Origin: Lachnospiraceae bacterium
GTDB lineage: Bacteria > Bacillota > Clostridia > Lachnospirales > Lachnospiraceae
DNA length: 5,251 bases
Reading direction: 5' to 3'
Assembly: GCA_900772675.1 (NCBI GenBank)
Contig: CAAGRM010000267.1
Span: 1 to 5,251, forward strand
Shown here piece by piece: positions 1-5,112 of the stretch (position 1 is its first letter; each line of letters starts with the position of its first letter). The translations under genes were made by a program, and so were the position numbers. The notes under the pieces are model-generated. The model saw only the letters and a program-made list of their open reading frames with translations. It did no database searches and was not told the DNA's origin.

Positions 1-1148
1 AAGACGTAGAGAAAAAGCTGAATGACAGTGATTATCTGGAAGAACTGTGGGATGATCATATTTGCCTTGTATACAGTGATTTTATCCCCCTCTCCTAGCT
101 CCAGTCCTTCCATAATGCTGATATTGTGGACACTTGCACGGGAAACGGACGTTCCCTCAATCTCGACCGGCTCAAAAACAGCAACCGGATTGATAAGTCC
201 GGTTCTCGACGGACTCCATTCGATTTCAAGCAGGGTTGTCTCTTTCTGTTCATCCGCCCATTTGAAAGCGAAAGCATTCCTCGGGAATTTTGCAGTTGTT
301 CCGAGCGATTCTCCATACGCAATATCATCATACAGTGCAACAAGACCGTCCGACGGAAAATCATTGGTCTCTATTTTTTCCGAGAAATACTTCATCGCTT
401 CATCGAGGCTGTCTCTTGTGACAACCTTATATTCCACCACTTCAAAGCCCTGCTCTTTCAGCCACTCCATCTGGCGGATCCTTGAGTTGCCAAAATCCTG
501 CCCGGGAGCGCTCACAAGAGAAAAGGCCATAAAATGGACGTGGCGTTTTGCTGTGATCTCGTTGTTGAGCTGACGCACAGAACCACTGCAGAGGTTTCGC
601 GGATTCTTGTATTTCGCATCAACATCCTCGATCTCCTCATTGATCTTTTCGAAATCAGAATAACGGATAATTGCCTCGCCGCGCAGAATCAGCTCCCCCT
701 GATATGGAATTTTTAACGGAATATTTTCAAACACTTTTGCATTGTTGGTAACAACCTCTCCGATGATGCCATTTCCGCGGGTAACTGCTTTTACAAGAGT
801 GCCGCCGTGGTATGTCAGAACAACCGTAAGTCCATCCATTTTCCAGGAAAGCAGTGTTTTGTGGTCTCCGATAAAGCTGCGCATCACTTCTACATCCTTT
901 GTCTTATCCAGCGAAAGCATTGGTGACTCGTGCGCTTCCTTCGGTAATTCATCCATTGCCTCGTAACCGACCTTGGTTGTCGGGCTTCCGGCCAGTGTTA
1001 CACCTGTTTTTTCTTCCAGCGCCTGCAGTTCCTCATACAGGGTATCATATTCCAGGTTGCTCATGAGCTCCCGGTCTTCCTGATAATACGCTTTTGCTGC
1101 TTCATTCAGCTTTCTGACCAGTTCTTTCATCCGCTCTTTCTCATTCAT
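1..1148 (-). CDS. ligA: NAD-dependent DNA ligase LigA, divergent type, C-terminal part missing
   Basis: DNA ligase that would seal nicks during replication and repair in the cytoplasm. The visible 368 ligase-like residues cover domain Ia (about 1-70, with EYD at 33-35), the adenylation domain (about 71-310) and the start of the OB fold. Key matches are HESPMLSL (73-80), KMDG with the presumed AMP-accepting Lys103, LRGEA (155-159), NPRNLCSGSVRQL (182-194), FAFKW with Lys296, and RTGLINPVA (315-323). The zinc finger, HhH and BRCT domains would lie beyond the window. Several usual NAD+-site residues are replaced (see findings). The ATG at 1148 is preceded by GGAGG with 7 bases spacing and overlaps the rluF stop as ATGA, so translation is probably coupled. 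Ligase similarity stops after Gln368 (position 45); the frame stays open to the edge but codes for unrelated residues. Family assignment is secure; the 3' end is not. Confidence 0.9.
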   Translation of the reverse strand, partial: MNEKERMKELVRKLNEAAKAYYQEDRELMSNLEYDTLYEELQALEEKTGVTLAGSPTTKVGYEAMDELPKEAHESPMLSLDKTKDVEVMRSFIGDHKTLLSWKMDGLTVVLTYHGGTLVKAVTRGNGIIGEVVTNNAKVFENIPLKIPYQGELILRGEAIIRYSDFEKINEEIEDVDAKYKNPRNLCSGSVRQLNNEITAKRHVHFMAFSLVSAPGQDFGNSRIRQMEWLKEQGFEVVEYKVVTRDSLDEAMKYFSEKIETNDFPSDGLVALYDDIAYGESLGTTAKFPRNAFAFKWADEQKETTLLEIEWSPSRTGLINPVAVFEPVEIEGTSVSRASVHNISIMEGLELGEGDKITVYKANMIIPQFFQIITVIQLFLYV

Positions 1149-1846
1149 CGATTTTCCTCCCCGATCTGCCTTTTAAGTTCTGCTAATTCTTTTTCTGTTA
1201 AGGGACGGTACTCCCCTGTTTTTAAGCCCTTCAGTGAGATATTCATAACCCGCACGCGCTTCAGCTTTGTAACCCGATAGCCTAATGCTTCGCACATCCG
1301 CCGAATCTGGCGGTTCAATCCCTGCGTCAGAATAATCGTAAAGCTTTGTTCTCCCGTTTTACGAATTTTGCACGGGCGCGTTACGGTGTCAAGGATAGGC
1401 ACGCCGGACGCCATTTTTTTCAGAAATTCCGGTGTGATTTCCCTGTTCACCTCAACCTGGTATTCCTTTTCGTGACCGTTTCTGGCACGCATGATACCGT
1501 TTACGATCGCTCCGTCATTTGTCATCAGAAGAAGTCCTTCGGAATCCTTGTCGAGCCTTCCGACCGGATAAATCCGCACCGGATAGGAAAGATAATCAAT
1601 GACATTATTTTTTTCCCTTTTCTCGGCGGTACAGACAATGCCGCGCGGCTTGTTGAAGGCAAGATAAACCTTCTTTTCCTCCGGGACAACCGTTTTTCCC
1701 TTCACAACAACGACATCCGAAGGCTCCACCTGCATACCGGTTTCTGCCCGTTTTCCATTTACCGTGATCTCTCCTGCCTCTGCAAGCCGGTCCGCCTCCC
1801 TCCGGGAGCAGACACCCGCATCACTTAAGTATTTGTTTAAGCGCAT
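1145..1846 (-). CDS. rluF: 23S rRNA pseudouridine synthase, RluF-like (RsuA/RluB/E/F family)
   Basis: Converts a uridine in 23S rRNA to pseudouridine; E. coli RluF acts on U2604. The 233 residues hold an N-terminal S4 RNA-binding domain (about 1-48, starting MRLNKYLSDAGVCSRREADR) and the catalytic domain. The signature GRLDKDSEGLLL (97-108) contains the catalytic Asp99. HEKEY (125-129), GVPILDTVT (148-156), QGLNRQIRRMCEALGY (175-190) and VMNISLKGL (200-208) match RluF more closely than RluB or RsuA, as I recall those sequences. The long basic C-terminal tail of E. coli RluF is absent, as in many Bacillota members. The ATG at 1846 has GAAAGGA 7 bases upstream (1854-1860). It is first in an operon with ligA. 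A structured element ending in U7 lies just before it and could control it. The subfamily is likely; the exact target uridine is inferred. Confidence 0.92.
   Translation of the reverse strand: MRLNKYLSDAGVCSRREADRLAEAGEITVNGKRAETGMQVEPSDVVVVKGKTVVPEEKKVYLAFNKPRGIVCTAEKREKNNVIDYLSYPVRIYPVGRLDKDSEGLLLMTNDGAIVNGIMRARNGHEKEYQVEVNREITPEFLKKMASGVPILDTVTRPCKIRKTGEQSFTIILTQGLNRQIRRMCEALGYRVTKLKRVRVMNISLKGLKTGEYRPLTEKELAELKRQIGEENR
1156..1160 (-). promoter_or_regulatory. ligA ribosome binding site inside the end of rluF
   Basis: GGAGG on the minus strand, 7 bases before the ligA ATG at 1148. It lies within the last codons of rluF, and the ATGA overlap (1145-1148) supports re-initiation by ribosomes that finish rluF. 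This site fixes the ligA start. Confidence 0.8.
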
Positions 1847-1874
1847 GGTTTTATCCTTTCTATTCTGAATCGAT

Positions 1875-1973
1875 AAAAAAAGCAGTCTCGCACTCCGGAT
1901 TCTGCCGGAAATGGCCGATGCGGAGCACTTTCCTGCATCTGTCGTTTCCCGCCTCTCCGACGAAACTGCTTTT
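1875..1973 (-). terminator. Large branched hairpin with U7 tail: terminator or attenuator before rluF
   Basis: On the minus strand a 13-bp outer stem (1961-1973 with 1878-1890, one G-U pair) is followed by seven U residues (1875-1881, partly shared with the stem). The long interior holds two smaller hairpins: GATGC/GCATC (1935-1939 with 1917-1921) and TCCGG/CCGGA (1905-1909 with 1894-1898). The 5' arm can instead pair GTTTC (1962-1966) with GAAAC (1944-1948), which would break the outer stem. It follows the stop of the upstream membrane protein gene by about 20 bases and ends 14 bases before the rluF ribosome binding site. It can therefore be a plain terminator or a regulated leader. I recognise no known riboswitch or T-box consensus in it. 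Structure was worked out by eye, without energy calculation. Confidence 0.65.
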
Positions 1974-1982
1974 CTCTGTTCT

Positions 1983-2011
1983 ATTCTATCGTTTCTACTG
2001 AATACTTTCCA
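1983..2011 (-). promoter_or_regulatory. Possible sigma-A promoter for rluF-ligA
   Basis: TGGAAA (2006-2011) and TAGAAT (1983-1988) are 17 bases apart. The -10 matches the consensus in 5 of 6 positions, the -35 in 4 of 6. Predicted start is near 1976, exactly where the branched leader begins. It overlaps the last codons of the upstream gene. The weak -35 keeps confidence low. Confidence 0.4.
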
Positions 2012-2903
2012 CGTATGCTTTTAAAGAAGCATCCGCATCCAGCGCATTCTGATACTCGCTCTGAACCTGCTGGATCAGATTTTTGACTTCGTCTTTTTCC
2101 AGTGCTGCCTTCATTGCCTCCGTAACAGAAGCATCGCTGTCAGTATCATCCATAATTTTCAGACTCCCATCCTCTGTTGTGTAGAGATAATACTCAGAAA
2201 GCATCGGCAGTGTCTGATTGATTCCCAGATACTTGCACCGGCTGCTGACAAACGCAATATACGTTCCTTCCACCGGACCGCTTACTGTATAAGTCTGGAC
2301 ATCGCCGTAGGACTCTACATCGCTTTCTGCCTCGATCTGCGCCTGCTCTTCTGCGGTCAGGTTATCTGTTACCGAGAGAATACCATTGATATCTTTTGCA
2401 CCGAGTGCTGTGTAATACTGTGCAAGCACGCTGCTCACTTCCGGAACATTTCCTGCTGCAAAGGAAACAGCCGTATTTCCGGTGTTTCCGGTATTTTCAG
2501 TATTTTCGGCATCTTTTACAGGCTCTGTGTCTCCTGCTGTCTCTGTGTTCCCGGTATTTTCCGCATTTCCTGTATTTTCCGCTTCTCCCGTGGATGCTGT
2601 TTCTGCATCGGATGTGCTGTCGGCATCGGATGTGGAAACCTCAGACGCCGTATCCGTGTTTTCCTCGGAATCTGCTTTGCTGTCTGCTTTTACCTGTGTC
2701 TTATGATCCGGAACATTGGCAGAAGTACTGCTGCTCGCCACAGCTCCGGTGTTCGGTTTTTCATCGGATTTTGATGATACAAGATGGACTACCAGAAGAA
2801 CGGCTGCAACAATCAGAAGAATCGCTCCGATCAGAAGCATATACCGCAGATTATCGGAAATCCATTCCCGGATTTTATCCTTTGTTGTCATTGGTTTTGC
2901 CAT
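1995..2903 (-). CDS. Membrane-anchored protein with acidic repeat linker and probable NTF2-like domain
   Basis: Function unknown. The 302-residue product has a short N-terminal cytoplasmic part (1-20), one hydrophobic segment (about 21-42, LLIGAILLIVAAVLLVV) that should be an uncleaved anchor, and a long low-complexity linker (about 45-148) rich in Ser, Thr, Asp, Glu, Asn and Gly with ENT/GNT triplet repeats. The C-terminal region (about 153-302) starts with a helix-like VLAQYYTALGAKDINGILSV and continues with beta-like stretches (YTVSGP, YIAFVSSRCKY, EYYLYTTEDGSLKIM). That pattern suggests an NTF2/SnoaL-like fold, by inference only. By the positive-inside rule the linker and this domain are outside the cell. 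The start at 2903 is chosen for AAAAGGAGG 6 bases upstream; an in-frame ATG at 2966 has no such support. The gene lies between tRNA-Arg and rluF, with no clear own promoter, so it may depend on read-through from the tRNA promoter. Confidence 0.8.
   Translation of the reverse strand: MAKPMTTKDKIREWISDNLRYMLLIGAILLIVAAVLLVVHLVSSKSDEKPNTGAVASSSTSANVPDHKTQVKADSKADSEENTDTASEVSTSDADSTSDAETASTGEAENTGNAENTGNTETAGDTEPVKDAENTENTGNTGNTAVSFAAGNVPEVSSVLAQYYTALGAKDINGILSVTDNLTAEEQAQIEAESDVESYGDVQTYTVSGPVEGTYIAFVSSRCKYLGINQTLPMLSEYYLYTTEDGSLKIMDDTDSDASVTEAMKAALEKDEVKNLIQQVQSEYQNALDADASLKAYVESIQ
2472..2579 (-). repeat. 9-bp repeats coding for ENT/GNT triplets
   Basis: Two blocks of four degenerate 9-bp units (2544-2579 and 2472-2507, plus-strand pattern GTATTTTCC/GTGTTTCCG) separated by 36 bases. 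They encode ENT-GNA-ENT-GNT (residues 109-120) and ENT-ENT-GNT-GNT (133-144) in the linker of the membrane-anchored protein. Unit length is a multiple of three, so gain or loss keeps the frame. Confidence 0.75.
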
Positions 2904-2909
2904 GTTTTT

Positions 2910-2918
2910 CCTCCTTTT
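2910..2918 (-). promoter_or_regulatory. Ribosome binding site fixing the start at 2903
   Basis: AAAAGGAGG on the minus strand, 6 bases before the ATG at 2903-2901. It decides against the upstream in-frame ATG at 2966, which would add 21 Arg/Cys-rich residues and has no good site. Confidence 0.85.
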
Positions 2919-3001
2919 GCAACATCTGCAGGATCTGTTGTCGACCGTTTGTTGCCTTCCTGGCAAACAAAAATGACAGATCCATAAAATTAAAATGCAC
3001 A

Positions 3002-3037
3002 GAAAGCCTCTACTTCACAACAGAAGCAGGGGCTTTC
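3002..3037 (-). terminator. Long hairpin downstream of tRNA-Arg, possible weak terminator
   Basis: A 15-bp stem (3023-3037 with 3002-3016) with one C-A mismatch and one G-T pair closes a 6-base loop. On the minus strand the tail is T-rich only at a distance (ATTTTAATTTT, about 5 bases after the stem), and on the plus strand there is no T-run. It could end the tRNA transcript inefficiently or act as a processing barrier, leaving some read-through into the gene starting at 2903. Confidence 0.5.
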
Positions 3038-3043
3038 CTTGTT

Positions 3044-3067
3044 CTGCGCGGGTTTCGTCCGCGGCAG
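3044..3067 (-). other. GC-rich hairpin 19 bases after tRNA-Arg
   Basis: CTGC-GCGG (plus, 3044-3051) pairs with CCGC and GCAG (3059-3062 and 3064-3067), 8 bp with one bulged base and a 7-base loop. No U-run follows. It sits between the tRNA 3' end and the longer hairpin at 3002-3037, so the tRNA precursor would carry two consecutive stem-loops in its trailer. Confidence 0.45.
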
Positions 3068-3085
3068 CATGCCATGTAGCAAAAA

Positions 3086-3158
3086 CGCGTCTGGAGGGAT
3101 TCGAACCCCCGACACACGGTACCGGAAACCGTTGCTCTATCCCCTGAGCTACAGACGC
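3086..3158 (-). tRNA. tRNA-Arg (anticodon CCG)
   Basis: A complete cloverleaf on the minus strand. The acceptor stem GCGTCTG/CAGACGC is a perfect 7 bp, the D stem is GCTC/GAGC, the anticodon stem ACGGT/ACCGT closes loop TTCCGGT, and the T stem GGGGG/CCCTC (one G-T pair) closes TTCGAAT. Bases 34-36 are CCG, which reads the arginine codon CGG. Position 73 is G (3086). CCA is not encoded; five T residues come directly after the G, so CCA must be added after processing. A strong promoter starts it about 27 bases upstream. There is a single tRNA, not a cluster. Confidence 0.97.
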
Positions 3159-3191
3159 TGATGTGATCTCTTCTTTCAACCACACTATGAC

Positions 3192-3220
3192 ATTCTACCA
3201 TAGTCTCCTGCAATTGTAAA
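3192..3220 (-). promoter_or_regulatory. Sigma-A promoter of tRNA-Arg
   Basis: TTTACA (3215-3220), 17 bases, then TAGAAT (3192-3197), with TG one base upstream of the -10 as an extended -10. Both boxes match the consensus in 5 of 6 positions. Predicted start is near 3185, giving a tRNA leader of about 27 bases. A 6-bp dyad, ACTATG (3184-3189) and CATAGT (3199-3204), brackets the -10 box. Confidence 0.85.
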
Positions 3221-3249
3221 GTATTTTTCCCACCCATCCGCCCACTTTT

Positions 3250-4206
3250 TTAATTTCCGGTTTCTGCTTCTTTCGGAATTCCACTGCCTTCGGATATCTT
3301 CCTTTCCCGGCACAGCGTCAGTTCTCTGCTCTCCCGCTGATAATAATAAACATGGTCTGACAGAATTTCCTGCGGCTGAACTGTTTTCTCATTGACATCA
3401 CGCACCATATCGGAGAGACATTCCTCCGGAAACACATCGCAGTCCGGAATTACCAGACACTCATGGATACTGCTCGGAATCACATAGAGATTCGCCTCGA
3501 AGCGCTGCGAAAGTTCTTCCAGCACACCGGGATAACAGATGCAAATCGCGCCAAGTTTTCCCTTGCGGTTACTCACGAGGTAAAACTGCTCTGCCACAGG
3601 TCCGGGTTCGAAATCCGGAAGCGATACCCCATACTCCTCTTCCAGATACATCATCAGGCTGTCCGTGCGTACCGGCAGATCCCGCAGCGTATTGTCCCAC
3701 GCACACTTTCCGAGCTCCTCCACTGAAATCCCCCACATTTTCCGGTGCGTTTCCCGGATCAGAATGGTTGCATCCGGCACATAGTTTTCCTCCATCTGGT
3801 AATAGTACACCACTGCAAGATCAAGAAATTTTTTATGCGGAACCTCCAAAAGCAGTGTGCGGTTTTTCTTCGCATGAATCAGCTCACAATAGATACGCGG
3901 TGCAGCCTTTTCCCAGTTTGTGAAAAAGTCTGCCTTTTCCGGTCTTTTCGCTTCCGCTTCCACGTTCCGGTACTGCTCCAGCATCTTGTCCGCAATCTCC
4001 GAAATCGACATTCCCTGCAGATAGCATTTATATAAAAGTTCCACATAGATTGTCGGTGCAATCCAGTCCTGCTTTCTGCCGATGACAAACGCCTCTTTTT
4101 CGATGCCATTCAGCTTTGGCACCATCTCAGTCTTTACTTCAAAATCATCGCCGGCTCTTTCTTTCAGCAGCGCGGCAAGCTGCTCCTTGAACATTTTACA
4201 GTCCAT
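3250..4206 (-). CDS. DUF5688 family protein
   Basis: Function unknown. The 318-residue product resembles DUF5688 proteins, which are frequent in Lachnospiraceae. Features that recall the family, from memory, are the central VPHKKFLDLAVVYYYQM (122-138), the following DATILIRETHRKMWGISVEEL (145-165), and the late section with CICYPGVLEEL (222-232), LYVIPSSIHECLVIP (240-254) and VRDVNEKTV (268-276). There is no signal peptide or membrane segment, so it should be cytoplasmic. No catalytic motif stands out. It follows efp but is separated from it by a strong terminator and a gap of about 260 bases, so it is probably transcribed alone; the tRNA-Arg promoter begins 30 bases after its stop. The start at 4206 is chosen for AAGGTG 7 bases upstream. 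An in-frame ATG at 4281 would add 25 residues but lacks a ribosome binding site. Confidence 0.8.
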   Translation of the reverse strand: MDCKMFKEQLAALLKERAGDDFEVKTEMVPKLNGIEKEAFVIGRKQDWIAPTIYVELLYKCYLQGMSISEIADKMLEQYRNVEAEAKRPEKADFFTNWEKAAPRIYCELIHAKKNRTLLLEVPHKKFLDLAVVYYYQMEENYVPDATILIRETHRKMWGISVEELGKCAWDNTLRDLPVRTDSLMMYLEEEYGVSLPDFEPGPVAEQFYLVSNRKGKLGAICICYPGVLEELSQRFEANLYVIPSSIHECLVIPDCDVFPEECLSDMVRDVNEKTVQPQEILSDHVYYYQRESRELTLCRERKISEGSGIPKEAETGN

Positions 4207-4213
4207 TTTTTCC

Positions 4214-4219
4214 CACCTT
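4214..4219 (-). promoter_or_regulatory. Ribosome binding site of the DUF5688 gene
   Basis: AAGGTG on the minus strand, 7 bases before the ATG at 4206-4204, pairs with the 16S tail through its GGTG part. It is a less common version than the GGAGG sites of the neighbouring genes and supports the shorter start. Confidence 0.65.
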
Positions 4220-4288
4220 TCCTCATTTGTTTCCTTTTCTATATTTGCTTCACGGAACAAAAAAAGCCCCGAAAAACACAACTTGAAA

Positions 4289-4311
4289 AACCTCTGTCTT
4301 CAACAGAGATT
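4289..4311 (-). other. Leader hairpin before the DUF5688 gene
   Basis: AATCTCTGT and ACAGAGGTT form a 9-bp stem with one G-T pair and the 5-base loop TGAAG on the minus strand, running into a short U-run (4286-4290). It lies about 80 bases before the start codon. It could be a weak terminator catching read-through from efp, or part of the gene's leader. No convincing promoter could be placed in 4207-4403; the rest of this gap is AT-rich with no gene. Confidence 0.4.
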
Positions 4312-4403
4312 CGTTGGTTCGCGGAACTTCAAACAATGAGAAAAATGAATGTAAACTGCTTCCGACAGCCCTGAAAATTCATTTCTTCGTCAAATATGAA
4401 ATT

Positions 4404-4447
4404 AAAAAAGAAAACCGTGTCCACCACAAGGGAACTTGTGGCGGACA
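4404..4447 (-). terminator. Intrinsic terminator of efp
   Basis: On the minus strand a 13-bp stem (4435-4447 with 4418-4430) has only one G-U pair and a 4-base loop TTCC. After three further bases comes the U-rich tract TTTTCTTTTTT (4404-4414). It lies 19 bases after the efp stop and matches a classical rho-independent terminator. On the opposite strand one pair becomes A-C and no U-run follows, so it works for minus-strand transcription only. Confidence 0.92.
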
Positions 4448-4466
4448 ACAGCAAATTCTTTTACAA

Positions 4467-5024
4467 TTAAACACGGGACAGATATTCACCTGTTCTGGTA
4501 TCAATTTTGATTTTGTCACCCTGGTTTACAAACAGCGGAACGCTTACTGTAGCACCGGTTTCAACTGTAGCCGGTTTGGAAGCACCCTGTGCGGTATCTC
4601 CCTTGAAGCCTGGCTCAGTCTCAGTGATCTCAAGCTCTACAAACAGAGGCGGCTCGATTGCGAATACGTTTCCGTTATAGGAACATACTTTAACCATCTC
4701 GTTCTCTTTTACAAACTTCAGAGCATCTCCGATGGTCTCTTCATTCAGAGCGATCTGCTCATAGTTTTCTACGTTCATAAAGTAGAATAAATCACCATCG
4801 CTGTACAGATACTGCATATCTACACGCTCGATACGTGCCTGCGGGAATTTCTCAGTCGGACGGAAGGTACGCTCTACCACACCACCGTTGATGACATTTT
4901 TTAATTTCGTTCTTACGAATGCAGCTCCTTTACCAGGTTTTACATGCTGAAATTCAAGAATCTGAACGACCTGACCATCAATCTCGAGGGTAACGCCGTT
5001 TCTAAAATCTCCTGCTGAAATCAT
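4467..5024 (-). CDS. efp: Translation elongation factor P
   Basis: EF-P binds the ribosome next to the P-site tRNA and rescues stalling at proline runs. The 185-residue length is normal. Domain I (about 1-63) has the loop [12 protein letters not shown] (27-38), whose tip is Lys32. The equivalent lysine carries a modification in other bacteria, and in B. subtilis it is 5-aminopentanol; the loop here is like that of B. subtilis. Domain II (about 64-128) contains the [14 protein letters not shown] stretch (70-83), and domain III (about 129-185) holds [23 protein letters not shown] (136-158) and ends GEYLSRV. No modification enzyme lies in the window. The ATG at 5024 follows AAGGAGG (5035-5041) at 10 bases. 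The gene has its own promoter and its own terminator, so it is a single-gene unit. Confidence 0.98.
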   Translation of the reverse strand: MISAGDFRNGVTLEIDGQVVQILEFQHVKPGKGAAFVRTKLKNVINGGVVERTFRPTEKFPQARIERVDMQYLYSDGDLFYFMNVENYEQIALNEETIGDALKFVKENEMVKVCSYNGNVFAIEPPLFVELEITETEPGFKGDTAQGASKPATVETGATVSVPLFVNQGDKIKIDTRTGEYLSRV

Positions 5025-5051
5025 TCTGATTAGTCCTCCTTAACATAGTAC

Positions 5052-5070
5052 GATGCGCCTCATGCGCACC
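5052..5070 (-). other. Hairpin in the efp 5' untranslated region
   Basis: GGTGCGC and GCGCATC pair over 7 bp (one G-T pair) around the loop ATGAG on the minus strand. It sits about 7 bases after the predicted transcription start and 10 bases before the ribosome binding site. A 5' stem-loop could protect the mRNA from decay or tune initiation; nothing here shows which. Confidence 0.5.
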
Positions 5071-5083
5071 ATAGGCTTATCTT

Positions 5084-5112
5084 ATAATATAATATTTTTC
5101 CCTATTTTTCAA
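5084..5112 (-). promoter_or_regulatory. Sigma-A promoter of efp
   Basis: TTGAAA (5107-5112), 17 bases, TATTAT (5084-5089), each 5 of 6 to consensus, in a very AT-rich setting. Predicted start is near 5077, giving a leader of about 52 bases. The -35 box overlaps the stop codon of the upstream gene. Confidence 0.8.

Noticed and set aside
22..573. Long plus-strand open frame opposite ligA
   Set aside because: It is antisense to well-conserved LigA motifs, has Ser-rich unnatural composition and no ribosome binding site.
2472..2579. CRISPR-like repeats
   Set aside because: Units are 9 bp, degenerate, without spacers, and in frame within a gene.
2904..2966. Longer start for the membrane protein (ATG at 2966)
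   Set aside because: The added residues are Arg/Cys-rich and a strong GGAGG site points to 2903.
2396..3079. Plus-strand open frame of 227 residues
   Set aside because: It mirrors the repeat linker of the membrane protein gene, is Cys/Leu/Phe-rich and lacks a start signal.
3086..3158. tRNA-Arg as an integration site of a mobile element
   Set aside because: No integrase gene and no direct copy of the tRNA end is present in the window.
3010..3237. Minus-strand open frame of 75 residues
   Set aside because: It runs through tRNA-Arg and its promoter; the tRNA explains the sequence.
4233..4245. TATAGA as a -10 box for the DUF5688 gene
   Set aside because: No acceptable -35 box lies 16-18 bases upstream.
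4259..4270. GGGGC followed by U7 as a terminator
   Set aside because: No matching GCCCC arm is found upstream on the minus strand.
4207..4281. Longer start for the DUF5688 protein (ATG at 4281)
   Set aside because: No ribosome binding site before it, while 4206 has AAGGTG at good spacing.
4314..4790. Plus-strand open frame of 158 residues
   Set aside because: It crosses the efp terminator and is antisense to the conserved EF-P C-terminal domains.
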